A stretch of DNA of 64,000 nt from Rhytidiadelphus loreus (taxonomy: Eukaryota; Streptophyta; Bryopsida; Hypnales; Hylocomiaceae): contig OX344763.1 in the NCBI GenBank assembly GCA_947034895.1, forward strand, positions 38,501,025-38,565,024, read 5' to 3'. Positions 12,570 through 24,708 of the stretch are shown piece after piece (the first letter of the stretch is position 1; each line of letters begins with the position of its first letter). The position numbers were made by a program, and so were the translations under genes. Below the pieces are notes generated by a model. It saw only the letters and a list, made by a program, of their open reading frames with translations. It was not told the origin of the DNA and did no database searches.

Positions 12570-14515
12570 GATTTGGATGCTAAACTTTGGTTTGTCTCCA
12601 ACGCGTTTTGGAGACTAAACTTTGGAACTGACTAGACGGTAGGTCCAAAGCTCCGCCCTTGATTTGGATTTAACACCAAATCTAAGACTTGGTACTACTT
12701 TGGAGGTTCAAAGCTTCGCCGTCTAACAACCTTTTAACACACCATCTAGGACTTGGGACCACTAGGAAAGGTAGAGTTTTGTTCCCCAAGGACAACTACC
12801 CCACTCTTTTACCCAACAAAGAACGAAGACTAGACCCAAGATGACCCGTGGGACGTGGATTAGTGACACAACACGATGACTCGACGTTAGTAACAAGGTT
12901 TAGTATCTTAAAATGCAAAGCTAGAGGTCCCCCAAAGCGGCATCGCCAAGGTACGGTGGGGGTGATATCTAGGGTTAATCCAATCAAAACAAACCTCAAA
13001 GACAAAGGACTTGACACAATACTTTGTGGCAACAAGGTATCGACTATGGACTCAATGGAATAACAAGGTGTAGAGGGACCCCCGAAGTCCTCCACACTCC
13101 TTGCAAGACACCAACAATGGCTCCAAAAGAAGCCTAAAAAGCAAGACTAAGCGATTTGGCCAAAAAGGCCAAGGCTCCATACAAAACGGGACCAACGGTC
13201 CAAAGTACAAGAAAGGGGGTGTTTTGGGAGGAAGAAGGTCCCCCTTTTATAGGGTTCCAAGGGCCCACTCCCCCCCTCGACTTACTACTAGTAACCTCAT
13301 CTTTCCGGATTTTCATCCTTATCTTTTGAGATTTTCACCTAAGATGGTTTTTACGCTGGTCCTATCATCTAACTTTTTAACTCCGAATTGCAAACGTATT
13401 GCGCCAATGGCTTCAGAATGCTATTTTTAGTCTAAGAGACCCCCTACCCCCTATTTCTATCGTGAAAAATCCATCAAAAACAGTGCCAACTAAAACCAAT
13501 TAAAAGAGTAAAAACCTAACTTTTGGAATTTACCTTTTTTGGCTTGGGTAACTAGCTAGGGTTGTTGGGGAGGCTCTAGGGAGTAAGAAAAGACTCCTTG
13601 ACGTCATCGTTCCAACTTCGTATGCTCCCGAGACGCCGATCAACCCCACAAAGATCTTGTCGTAATTAATAATTGGGGGAATGTTGATGATCTCAGTTGC
13701 CTCCCATTATTGAAACACCATGAAATTTGTCGGGGGCGCATTATTAACATAAAAGATGCTAATCTAATTTTTAGTGAGATTTTATCGCAGCCTAGGTAAT
13801 TTATATGAATTACACGTCGTGGCTTTTGGCGGTTGACTGCTCGGAAAAAGATCCTCTGGAGATCAGAAAAAACCGAGACTTTTGGGGGAACCTCTCATGG
13901 AATACCCCAAGCCACATGCCAAGTCTTGGGCTAATCTGGCACACAGTCGATGGCGAGGCGGAAACTAACTTCATTTGAATTATCGGCAGTAAGGGAATCT
14001 TTCACACGTGAAGGAATCTCGGCGAACGGATTTCGCTGTGGATACCCTGACATGTTCTAGATCCAAGAGCACCATCCGGCGGCCGTGGATTCCTCCATGT
14101 GGCCTGTCTTGGACAAGTAACACCTGCTAGCTAACAATTGAGATTCCTAACATTTTGTCGATGGAATGGGGAAACTAGAACCTATCTTTGGAGATTTATG
14201 TGGGGATATCCCTAACCCTCCTAAGACCAATTTAGCCTATCACAGTCACATGCATGGGGTTTGGGCTATTTTGGGTAAGTTCTCGATAGCCCCATTATTT
14301 CCTACTATTTACGGGTTCTAACCTATATACAAGTGGGGTTTGTGGGTAATCTAGGAGTAAAAGGCTATTTATGACCAAACGCTATATTGGTATGTGACAT
14401 ACCTATTTTGGTTCTACACTCTTTTTTGGGCTTTTCGCAATATTTTATGCCTTAATTTGTAATAAACTAAAAAAAAGAAAACTATGAGCCCCAAGTGACG
14501 AATTTGGGGCTCACA
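12570..14515 (-). mobile_element. LTR family B, copy 1
   Basis: On the minus strand it begins TGTGAGCCCC at 14515 and is about 1.95 kb long. It is colinear and highly similar to 15045-16972. A 9-bp terminal hairpin (GAGCCCCAA/TTGGGGCTC, 14486-14512) lies just inside the end. The minus-strand promoter has a TATA box at 13244-13251. Words such as ccaaagctccgcc link it to family A. No coding region is present. Confidence 0.7.
13244..13251 (-). promoter_or_regulatory. TATA box of LTR family B copy 1
   Basis: TATAAAAG on the minus strand sits within a conserved stretch (gaaccctataaaaggggg) that is present identically in copy 2. Confidence 0.6.
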
Positions 14516-14990
14516 CCCACCCCGCAGCGACTGAACTCAACCCTAGTGACTGGCCCAACTCACAGCGATTGAACCCACCTCCGGTGACTGACCCAACCCT
14601 GCAGCAACCCTGTTCCAGCGACTGAACCCGACCCGCGGTGACTGGACCCCTTCCCAACGACTAAATCCAACCCCGTAACTGGCCCAACCCCGCAACGACT
14701 AAACCCTGCCCAGCGACTAAGCCCAACCCCACCGTGACTGACCCCAACCTCAGTGAGTAGACCCCCGACCCAACGATTGAACCCAATCCTGTGACTGACC
14801 CAACCCTGTAACTGGACTTCAACCCACGACTGAAAACCCAACCCCGTGACTCGCCCAACCCGCAGTGACTAAACCCCGCCCAGCAATTGAGTTCAACCCC
14901 ACAGTGACTGACCCCAACCTCGGTGACTGGACCTGACCCCGCAACTAAAACCCAAATATCGGGTTGAAACTTTAGCAGAACATGGAATTA
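14516..14990. repeat. Minisatellite cagcgactgaacccaacccc between two LTRs
   Basis: About twenty irregular units of 20-26 bases alternate 'cgactgaacccaacccc' and 'tgactggcccaacccc'. The array fills nearly all the DNA between the two family B LTRs, so the element appears to have a minisatellite in place of a coding interior. Confidence 0.7.
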
Positions 14991-15044
14991 TCTGCTAAAC
15001 TCTAATGATATCCAGACCTTTCTAGACTTGAGTGACCCTCTTTT

Positions 15045-16972
15045 GGATGCTAAACTTTGAATAGTTCTCAAGACGTTTTGGAAACTAAACTTTAAAACTA
15101 ACCAAGGGGGAAGTGCAAAGCTTTGCCGTTAATTTGGTTTTAACACCAAATTTAGGACTGCCTTTCCCTAGAGGTTCAAAACTCCACCGTTTGGTGAACT
15201 TTTAATACACAATTTAGGACTAAACTTTGGACAAGAAAAGGTGGGGTCTGGTTATCCTAAGGGGAACTACTCCATTCTTTTCCAAACATGGACGTAAGGA
15301 CTTGGGTCAAATGCAAACGCGAAAGACTTGGTTAGTAATGGAAGTGAAGAGACAAGTGATTAGTAAAAGGAAGGTTAGTATAACATGAGAGACATGAAAC
15401 TAGAGGCCCCCCAAAGCGGCATCGCCAAGGTACGGTGGAGGGTGGCTCTAGGATTAGTACAAGACACGGAAGAAGGACAATTAAGGACATTTGGTAAAAA
15501 CAAGGCTTCAAGGACCACATAAGAGTTACAAAGACAAGAAGGAAGGACCCCCACAAACCTTCAACACCATAAAATGTAACAACAAAAAGGAGCAAAGTGC
15601 TCCAAAAACACCGTCGGGAATTTTGGCAAAAACGCCAAAACAAAGAGAGGTCGGACCCACGGACCCAAAACAAGTATTGGAGGTGTTTTGGGAGGGAGAA
15701 GGGCCCCCTTTTATAGGGTTCCAAGGGCCCACTCCCTCCCTCAACTTACTACTAGTAACCTCATCTATTCGGATTTTCATCCTTATCTCTTGAGATTTTC
15801 ACCTAATTTTGGGTTTTACGTTGGTCCTATCATCTATCTTTTGGAGTTTGATTCCAAATTGCCAATGGCTTCAGAAGGCCATTTTTAGTCTAAAGGATCC
15901 CCTACCCCCTATTTCTATCGTGAAAAACCCATCGGAAACTATCGCCAACTAAAATCAATTAAAAGGGTAAAAACCTAATTTTTGGAGTTTACCTTTTTTG
16001 GCATGGGTAACTAGCTAGGGTTGTTGAGGAGGCTCTAGGGAGTAAGAAAAGGCTCCTTGATGTCTTTGTTCCGACTTCGTACGCTTCCAGGACGCTGGTC
16101 AACCCGCAAAGATCTTGCCATAATTAATAATTGGGGAATGTTGATGATCCCGGCTGCCTCCCACTATCGGAATACCATGAAATTTGTTGGGGGCGCGTTA
16201 TTAACATAAAAGATGCTAATCTAATTTTTAGTGAGATTTTACCGCAACCTGGGTAATTTATATGAATTTCCCGTCGTGGCTTTTAGCGGTTGACCACTCG
16301 GAAAAAGATCCTTTGGAGATCAGAAAAACCGAGACTTTTGGGGGAACCTCTCATGGAATCCCCCAAGCCACGTGCTAAGTCTTGGGCTACTCTGACATAC
16401 AGTCAGTGGCGAGGTGAAAACTGACTTCATTTGAATTATCGGCAGTAAGGGAATCTTTCACACGTGAGGGAATCTCGGCGAACGGATTTCGCTGTGGATA
16501 CCCTGATATGTTCTAGATCCAAGAGCACCATCCGGCGGCCGTGGATTCCTCCATGTGGCCTGTCTTGGACAAGTGACACTTGCAAGCTAACAGTTGGGAT
16601 TCCTAATATTTTGTCAATGGAATGGGGAAACTAAAACCTATCTTTGGAGATTTATGTGGGGACCTCCCTAACTCTCTTGGGACCAATTTTAGCCTATCAC
16701 GGTCACATGCACGGGGTTTGGGTTATTTCAGGTAAGTTCTCGGTAGTCCTATTGTTTCCCACTGTTTACGGGTTCTAACCTATATACAAGTGGGGTTTGT
16801 GGGTAATCTAGGAGTAAAAGGCTATTTATGACAAAATGCTATATCGGTACGTGACATACCTATTTTGGTTCTACACTCTTTTTTGGGCTTTTTATATTAT
16901 TTTATGCCTTAATTTGCAACAAACTAAAAAAAAGAAAACTATGAGCCCCAAGTGACGAATTTGGGGCTCACA
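15045..16972 (-). mobile_element. LTR family B, copy 2
   Basis: Starts TGTGAGCCCC at 16972 on the minus strand. It carries the same order of blocks as copy 1: terminal hairpin (16943-16969), TATA box (15708-15715), the agcggcatcgccaaggtacg word, then repeated aaagctttgcc motifs. The differences between the copies show that the insertion is not recent. Confidence 0.7.
15708..15715 (-). promoter_or_regulatory. TATA box of LTR family B copy 2
   Basis: TATAAAAG on the minus strand, equivalent to 13244-13251 in copy 1. Confidence 0.6.
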
Positions 16973-17131
16973 CTTTGTCATAACTTTTTTTCTTGAAGCA
17001 CTTGGGTAGATACGGGTTTCGGATTGGAATAACGCATATCAAATAAACAATATGGCAAACTGAGGTGCGGGGAGGAGGACGAACATAAATGATACTCGAA
17101 GAGCCACAAGAGTGGGATCCATAGTTGGTTA

Positions 17132-20100
17132 TTGAAACAAACCCCACTTGTCCCGCAAATACGAGGACATGTATTTTTTGTAGTTGGAACAAAGTATTTG
17201 TGCAAAAGCGGGCATTTGGTCACTTTGGTTACCCCCGTACATCAACAGTGGAATGTTGTAATTAAAATGTATTCCACCGGCAGTCCTCAATTATTTAGAA
17301 ACTGTGAAGGGAATGTACCAAAAGAAATTAGTTTGGAGGAGATGCATGGAGCACATCCTGAGCTTGATGTTGTTGCTGAGTCCGTTGCGGGGTATACTAT
17401 AGATGCATTAGTCGAAGGGTGTGTAGACCCAAATGACAGGACAAAAACACCTAATGCACCGCCTCGTAATCCAGATTCAATGAATTCTACTCCAGTGACA
17501 GTGAGAAGGAGGAATACAACTTCGATTTCTCGTCAACAAGGAATGGATGAATCATTCTAGGTTAACGAAAGACAAAACTTGGACAAACTATGGGATAAAT
17601 GCATACTAGGGTGGACCATTTTTGGTAGAAATACATACATAAAAGTCCATTTCATTTTTTTGCATATGATCTCTAAATTTTTTTATTTTTTTTCTATAAT
17701 TTCTTCATAGTGTGTTTAAGTTAAAGGTGAAAAAATTTAATCAAAATTTCCTTTGTATATTTATGTAAAAAAACTTCAAAGATGACATCAAATTTTGATT
17801 TACTTTAATAAATTATAGAATTGATTATAATGAAAATTAACTCTATTGAAAGTAAGACCATCCTTAGAAATACTTATTACAATTATTTTAATAAGATAGA
17901 TTTGTGTAAAGTTGATTTTATGTATGTCTAATGTACTCCTCAAAATCAATACTATTCTGATAAGATAATGATACATAAAATAAATTAGTCCATATCTTCA
18001 AATTTAGGGATAAAATTCTATATATTTCGAATCAAAACATTTGATTACATATATACCTATTTAAATATTAATAAGTCCTTCTTTTGCAAAATATTTGAAT
18101 TCCTAATAAATCAATGAGTCTTTATCTTTAATGTTGTGGACTGTGACAGTACGTAAGAGTACATTTCAAAGTCCTTTACAAATAGTGTATAAACAATTTT
18201 GCAAAGATTTCTTTTGTATTTTATAGATCATCAAGCATATAACATTAATACGAGTCCTTTTCAATGTTCTACAACTTATATATTTTTAAATTTACAAGAC
18301 TTTCAAAAATTCCCACTGAAATAAGGACTGTGATAGTCCATATTGGTCCAGCATAGTGTGCATCTACCCTATGGGTTTCTTTCTTTTATGAGGATAACAT
18401 TGCATTCAATGTGGTGCAACACCCAACCTTTGTAAATGCTGTGAAAGCAACTTTGACATGTGAATTTCCATATTCTCTACCATCGTACAACACCGTGCGC
18501 ACTAAACTACTTGATGTGAAGAAGGAGGCTATTACAAAAATGGTCAATAGTCGAACAAAAAGTTCTATTATCCAATATGGAGCCACTATCTGTTTGGATG
18601 GATGGTCAGATACAAATCATTGTCCCTTGTTGAATATGATGCTCGTCTGCCCTGCGGGTGATGTCTTCTTGGGATCAATTGACACCACAGGAGAGAGGAA
18701 AGACATGGCATATACAGTGAATACAATGGCTACCTACATAAAGCAGGTGGGACCAGAAAATATTGTCTAATTGTATACAGACAATGCTTCTGTAATGACA
18801 GGGTCAATGCGTGAGTTGCAAGCAAGGTATCCCCACATGTATATGCAGGTATGTGCCGCACATATATTGGACTTACTTTTGGAAGACTAGGAAAAGGAAA
18901 AAAGGATCAAAGATTTAATGGATAAGGCCAAGGCAATTGTGAAGTTTATAAAGAAGTACCACTTGACTTTGGTTCTCTTCCGTAAGTACTCGCCAAAGAA
19001 GTCATTGAGACTTTCCGCAGCCACACACTTCGCAATGCATTTTCTCATGATAGACCGTTTGGTAGAGTGCAAATAAGTGCTTCAATTCGTGGTGGAGGAC
19101 GAGATGTATATGCCATTTGAGAATAGTTTGGTCAGAAGGACAAACGGACTCATTATAAAAGAGCGGGCCTGTAAAGCGCGAGAAGACATTGTTTCAGAAG
19201 TATTTTGGGTGGAATGTGGTAATTTCCAACACATGGTGCTTCCAGTGATTCTTGCTCTACGCCACTTTGATGGAAAATACCAGCAATGCTGAAAGCTTGG
19301 ATAATAATGAGTAGCCTTTGAGAGCATGTGTGCACTTTCAAGGAAACTTCGTTCTTTCTTGATGAGCAGACCGCGATGAAGTTCGTGAAACAATTTGATG
19401 CTCGTTGGAAGTTGATGCGCACAGACCTCTATTATGCAGGGGCATTGTTGAACCCGTATTTGACAGATGTGGAAGAACTTCATAACAATGGAGAGGCAAA
19501 GCAAGCATTGAATCGAGTCATCAGAAAATTGAGTAGACCATTGAATGTGGATGAAGATGAAGCAATTGCCGAGTTGACGGAATTTGAAGAGAAGTCGGGT
19601 CTTTTTGATCCATTACAAGAGGCTCCAGATGTTACTCGATGTAACTTGTTACCTCATTAATGGTGGAATTGTGTGGGTGGGAACGCTCTTCCAAAAATAG
19701 CAAGGAGAGTTTTGTCTCTGACATGCTCAGCATCATCTTGTGAAAGAAATTGGAGCATGTATTTGTTTGTACACGATAAAGTGCGTAATCGCCTAGCCAC
19801 AAAGAAGGCTAAGATGTTGGTGTATATCTACACCAACAACAAATTGGAATGTGAAAAGCAAGGACACAATCCAGCACTATTCTACGAAAAGTACCTTGTA
19901 GATGGAGATACAAATGAAGAGAATGAGGAACAATATTCTTCAGGGAGCGAAGATGAAGTTAGGTTTAGAGATTTGAGAGAAGAACAACGATGTGTGGTAG
20001 TAGAGGAACGCCTCCGTGGAAATAGGTGGGTTGCTATGGTGCCCCGTGTAGGTAGTCCTCCACGAGAACGATACCACAACACGTTTGTGGGTGATGATGA

Positions 20101-20350
20101 TGGACTCAACTCTTTAGAGGCAAAGCCCTTATGTAGAGATGAAGCCCTTCATGTGTCAGCTTGGGATGCATTTTCGGTAATCAATCTAGACCCAACGAGG
20201 GAAAGAACTCCTGATGACAACAATGAAGGTGTATATATTCTAGTGGCAGATGAAGTAGAGCTTGTAAGATCTCCAATTGCCACATGTCTGCCCCTTAGTA
20301 TGCCAATGAACCTCCGAAGTGGTGCACGAGTTAATATACACTCAGGGTGA
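17132..20350 (+). pseudogene. hAT-like transposase with DUF659 domain, decayed
   Basis: A transposase of the hAT superfamily, which cuts and pastes DNA in the nucleus. The linker after a lost BED finger is at 17280-17560 (NVPKEISLEEM). The DUF659 core is at 18386-18890, with the signature LDGWSDTNH (near 18597), YTDNAS (18775) and CAAHILDLLLED (18850). The middle helical part follows at 18900-19660. The C-terminal dimerisation domain is at 19673-19870 (LTCSASSCERNWS, then RNRLATKKAKMLVYIYTN), with an acidic tail to 20350. An AT-rich 0.8 kb between 17570 and 18370 is probably an intron. In-frame stops (18768, 18888, 19075, 19658) and a shift near 19290 kill it. Most stops can be read as CAA/CAG changed to TAA/TAG. 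Terminal repeats were not located. Confidence 0.85.
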
Positions 20351-21590
20351 AAGGCAAGAAGAGGTGTCGCATATTGAAGAGGTACCTGTAGTTTGTCCAA
20401 GTTTAGCACTGTCCAATAGGGCTCCAACAGAAACCAGGGTGTACGATTCAAATGCACCATTGCAAGTGGTATTTAACGAGACCCGTACCCATGGGTCCAA
20501 TTGCCCTGCAAGTGTAGACATTGCCACAACATTGAGGATTGTACCAACTCCTCTAACAAGGTTGCCAACACATAATGATCTACGATAGATCATTGATGAA
20601 GGAGTGCATGGCTCAGCTCCACAACCTATTCTAGTCTCATTGATATCAGGCCCTGGAGAATCATCTAGGTGATCGCGTGAACACTCCAAATCAAGAAATA
20701 AACGAACCCGGAAGACATAGGACAAAGTGACACGGAACCCCAAGCGTTAAAACCATGCTATCCACCCATTTGTCATTGGAGAAAGAAATTCCACTTGAAA
20801 TCCATGGCCATCAAGCGTTTCAGCAAGAGCGGAGCATCAACATGTTGAACAGCAGGCGCTTGAGCGATTGACTAGCCCTATTATCAATGGAACCAGTGAT
20901 GCATCGAGGCCAACAAAATGATTAGTGCTAGCCGAAGGTGTTGGTGGTTTAGAAACGCAAGTGTGAAATTTGAACTCCGAGGTCGAACGTGAGGTGATCC
21001 TTCAACCTATAAGCAGAGAGGATGATGAAAACGAGGTCTCAGGAGCTAGTGATAGTAGTAGGCCACATGAAGACACTGACCCCAATGCAGATGAAGTAGA
21101 AAGTGATTCTACCTTCACAATGTAATGTGTTGCATTATAGATGTGGAGGCCTTCAAATAGTACTATAAAGATTTAACATCAATGCCTTGTAGTGAAGATT
21201 TGTTGCCAAAGCTTGTAGTGAAATAGCTAGATTTTGAATTTTGTGTAGTCCATCACTTGGCTTTGCAAAGTCAGAAAGATTGTAAGAGGTACTTTGGTAT
21301 TGACGATAATGATTAATGAAGGTATTCGTAGTTTTTGCAAACAAGTGTGCAATTTCAAATAGGAGTGGTCCTCGTACTCAATTGTGAAGATCACTCCTAT
21401 ATATGTACGCATTTACATCTAAAAATTAATATGATTATTGTGCTTGTTTTTATAATTATTATGTTTAGGCTTATGAATTGATTGTCCCATGATATGTCAT
21501 TACATTACGCCAGTTCATTTGCTTTGGTACGTACCGAGCACATAATTCAATGCTTATATATTGCCATGGAATGTGTTGATTGAAGAATAA
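20351..21590. other. 3' flank of the hAT pseudogene
   Basis: Partly open plus-strand frames continue to about 20590 (proline- and threonine-rich, overlapping the transposase tail in another frame) and probably belong to the same decayed element. Beyond 21130 the DNA is AT-rich and shows nothing recognisable. Confidence 0.4.
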
Positions 21591-21647
21591 ATATTGAAAA
21601 TAAAATGTTGTGGGGGCCCCAGACTTGTAGCCAGGTTGCCCATGAAT

Positions 21648-21745
21648 TTGAACCCGCAGTCACCCTACCCGTGGTCACCCCCTATTTGCGGTTGCCCCTA
21701 CCCATGGTCGCCCTCCTACCCGTGGTCGCCCTTCAAGAAGCACAC
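21648..21745. repeat. GC-rich minisatellite, cccgtggtcgccc family
   Basis: Four to five units of 'ctacccgtggtcgcccc' share the core of the arrays at 3262, 5102 and 9100. Confidence 0.55.
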
Positions 21746-22688
21746 CATGTCACAACCACGTAGGACAGTCCGTTTTACCAAGGGGAAAAAAATTTGAAAT
21801 CCAAAATCCGTACACGACAACAAAAAATGCCCATACTCGACAACTCGACAATTTGACATGCGACGTCTATTAGACGCAAAAATCCGAAATCCTGTCAGAC
21901 AAGACAACCCTGGTCTACGAACCTTAGGTTGAACTTTTTTCAGCTCATTTGCAAGGGGAACTGACAGATCTTGAGATGTTGCTTAAATTTCGACAGGTGA
22001 AGGGATGGGATCAAGAGAGGGATGGTGTATTGACACATGAGTTCTTCAAGCATCTCGAAAATTGCTCCAAGAATGACTTAAGGCAACTTGCCTTGCACAT
22101 GCTCAACAAGACCCCTAAGTGGGGTCATTCCCATCCGAAGGTGATGTTGAAGCAAATTAAATCCGTCCTTCAAAATTGCTACTTGGTGAAGAAACGGCTT
22201 GAGCGGTGCAAGCGCAAGCAGATTATCAAGCTCTAGTTCCACAAGCTGAAAAAGGACTTGAACCTAGTGATTACTTCTAGAGGGACAAGTGGAAGGATTT
22301 TAAAAAGGCCTACAACGTCACAAAGACGACGAAGAACACCCTCATCAGCGGACCTCTTTATGAATACTTTTCCCAGATGGAGATGCCATTAAACAAAAAG
22401 AAGAGCATCACTAAACTCTCTCTATATATGCGACGGAGTTCTTCAGGATTTTCCTCACCAGCAAGGGAAAGTTTGTAAGGCCAAATGCCACTACCTCGTA
22501 CTGCACATACAACATGGATAAGGACAAAATCGACAAGTAGGGTGACAATGTCTAGATAGAGAGCACTTGCTCGAGTGTAAAGCTAACGGTGGTGAACTTC
22601 CACCAAATTCCTAGAATCATTAACAAGGAGGAGTCTAAGGACGAGGATGCTTACTTTGTAAACTTCCTCAAATACTTTGAGGACGACA

Positions 22689-23866
22689 ACCAGCGGTGCT
22701 ATTTTGTGAGCTTGTGAGCAGGAGCCTAGAGCGTTGAGTAGGAATTATGTGAGTGTTGAGCTTAGAAATTTGTAGAAGCACAAGAAAACTTTAAAATATT
22801 TCTAATAATAAACTTTATTTTAAAATTTGGCCAAAATTTACTATTATTAGTAAATTTTAGAACCTATTACTACGGACCTATTATTGTGGACCTATTACCG
22901 TGGTTATATAGAATCCACATGAAAATCATAATCTTCAATGTTGTTTAAAATATTAGAAGTATACATTTTGGAAATGATGAACTTAATTGATGTGAAAGAT
23001 GAATGGAGATGGAAATAAGTTTGTACAGAATATTGGTTGATCACTATCCTATAGCAATGTAGGTCCTCTTGGGGCTAATAAGAAAATATCAAAAAAATTC
23101 TTTTGATGCATTGTTATTGGACTTGTTTAGATTTTAGGAAAAAAAATTGTTGATAAAAACTACTATCTTGTAGTAGCGTGGGTCTCCTCAAGGCCGATGA
23201 GAGATACCTACACTTTTACTTTGATGTGTTGATAACTGGACTTGTTAAGATTTTGGAAGAAAGAATTTGGTTGACAAGAATTATTTTTGTAAGGAATGAG
23301 CCTAGTTACACCAAATTGTTGATTAGTTAATCATTGTCCTCTTATAGGACCTTCAAGGATCCAATTCTTCTATTTATTGATCAAATGGTCTCCCCTCTTA
23401 CTACTTGGGTCCCCTTGGCGCCGAGGGGAGTCTCCTTGCAACGAGGAAAAAAGAAAAAAATAATAATTTTTTTTTTTAATTTTAATTTTTTAACTTTTTT
23501 CTTCCTACTGCAAGGGGGCTCCCCTCGGCGCCGAGGGGACCCAAGTAGCAAGAAGAGAGTGATTATAATCTCAATGGAACAACCTCAATTGATTTCAAAC
23601 AAATCTTAATTAATTACCGATTTTTCTTCTTCTTAAAATCTAGCAAAGTCTAATAAGTAGCACATCAAGGTTGTTCAAAGGACCACGGTAATAGGTCCTC
23701 AGTGATAGGATCATGGTAATAGTTACTTAAATTTACCAAAAATAATAAATTTTGACTAAAATTTTTAGATGGAATCTCTAAGAAATTATATACTCACAGG
23801 TTTACAAGCTCACAGGCTCACAAGCTCACAAGCTCATGCTCATAGTCTCACAAAATAGCAACCCTG
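22689..23866. mobile_element. Non-autonomous hAT element with 8-bp target duplication
   Basis: The right end read inward is CAGGGTTGCTATTTTGTGAG and the left end is CAGCGGTGCTATTTTGTGAG, a hAT-type terminus. GGACGACA is duplicated at 22681-22688 and 23867-23874, the 8-bp duplication hAT elements make. Subterminal gctcacaag words are iterated at the right end (23806-23838) and found as cttgtgagc at the left, as is usual for hAT transposase binding. The interior has no transposase. It contains a nested foldback at 23396-23556. Confidence 0.85.
23396..23556. repeat. Nested foldback with palindromic arms
   Basis: Arms of about 47 bases (ctacttgggtccccttggcg onward) are inverted around an A/T-rich loop. 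Each arm contains its own palindrome, ccccTCGGCGCCGAgggg, so the structure can fold at two scales. Confidence 0.7.
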
Positions 23867-24150
23867 GGACGACAGCCAGTTAGAAATAACGGATCCTCAA
23901 GTATGGCTGTGGATATGCGGTGAAAAGGATGTTGAGGTCGATTTCCGCCAATACATCCAAACGACAACGTTTGGTGAAGCGTATGTCGTTCACTATATGA
24001 AACTTGTATCTTCTAGCACCACATGAGAGGATCAGGGACCTCTCCGAGAGGTCAACCAAGGCAAAGGAGGCAATTTAGCTTATCTTCCTCATTAGAAAAG
24101 GGTTTAGGCCTAAAACCAGGAAGATCCCTAAAAGGTTCGAGATTTTGCTT

Positions 24151-24708
24151 GAGGGGTGCACTAAGTTCTACTATAACAAACCACGTGTGAACAAGTGGTT
24201 TCTAATAAACTATAATTTCAACCTAAAATTTTGAACATTGCTTAATAATGACTATAGCTCTCTATTGCCAAAATTTCCAACTCAAATAAAATATGAAATG
24301 ATTTCTAGAAGAGGTTGAAAACGAACTAAAATGGCATGTTTTTCAACTCAAATAATTATAGAAGACACATTTAGATGACCATTGAGTCAATATTCAACTC
24401 AAAATGAGCTTTCAATAATGAATTATTTTTAGGAATTTTTTGTTCATTTTTTAGACAATTTTTTCTTATATAATATAGGGGTGTGAAAGTTATTTTTCAG
24501 TTCTACAGTGTATCTTTTTACTTCAAAAATTTGTAACTAATTATTATTAAAAAATAAAAATATCAATAATTCAAAACATAAACTTTCAAAGTAGGAAAAT
24601 CTATTCATATTTTTTTAATTTTGTTTTATTTAAAATTCAAAAAGTATATAGGGGGTCCAAAGTTTTGTTCGCACGTGATTTCTAATGGACATTCTAAATG
24701 ACCTCCTC
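24151..24708. mobile_element. AT-rich MITE, copy 1
   Basis: About 558 bp, nearly identical and same orientation as 49786-50344. Imperfect inverted ends contain gaggggtgcactaag on the left and its diverged complement on the right. Inside these, aaaccacgtgtgaac is paired with gttcgcacgtgattt. The interior has no coding capacity. Confidence 0.7.
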
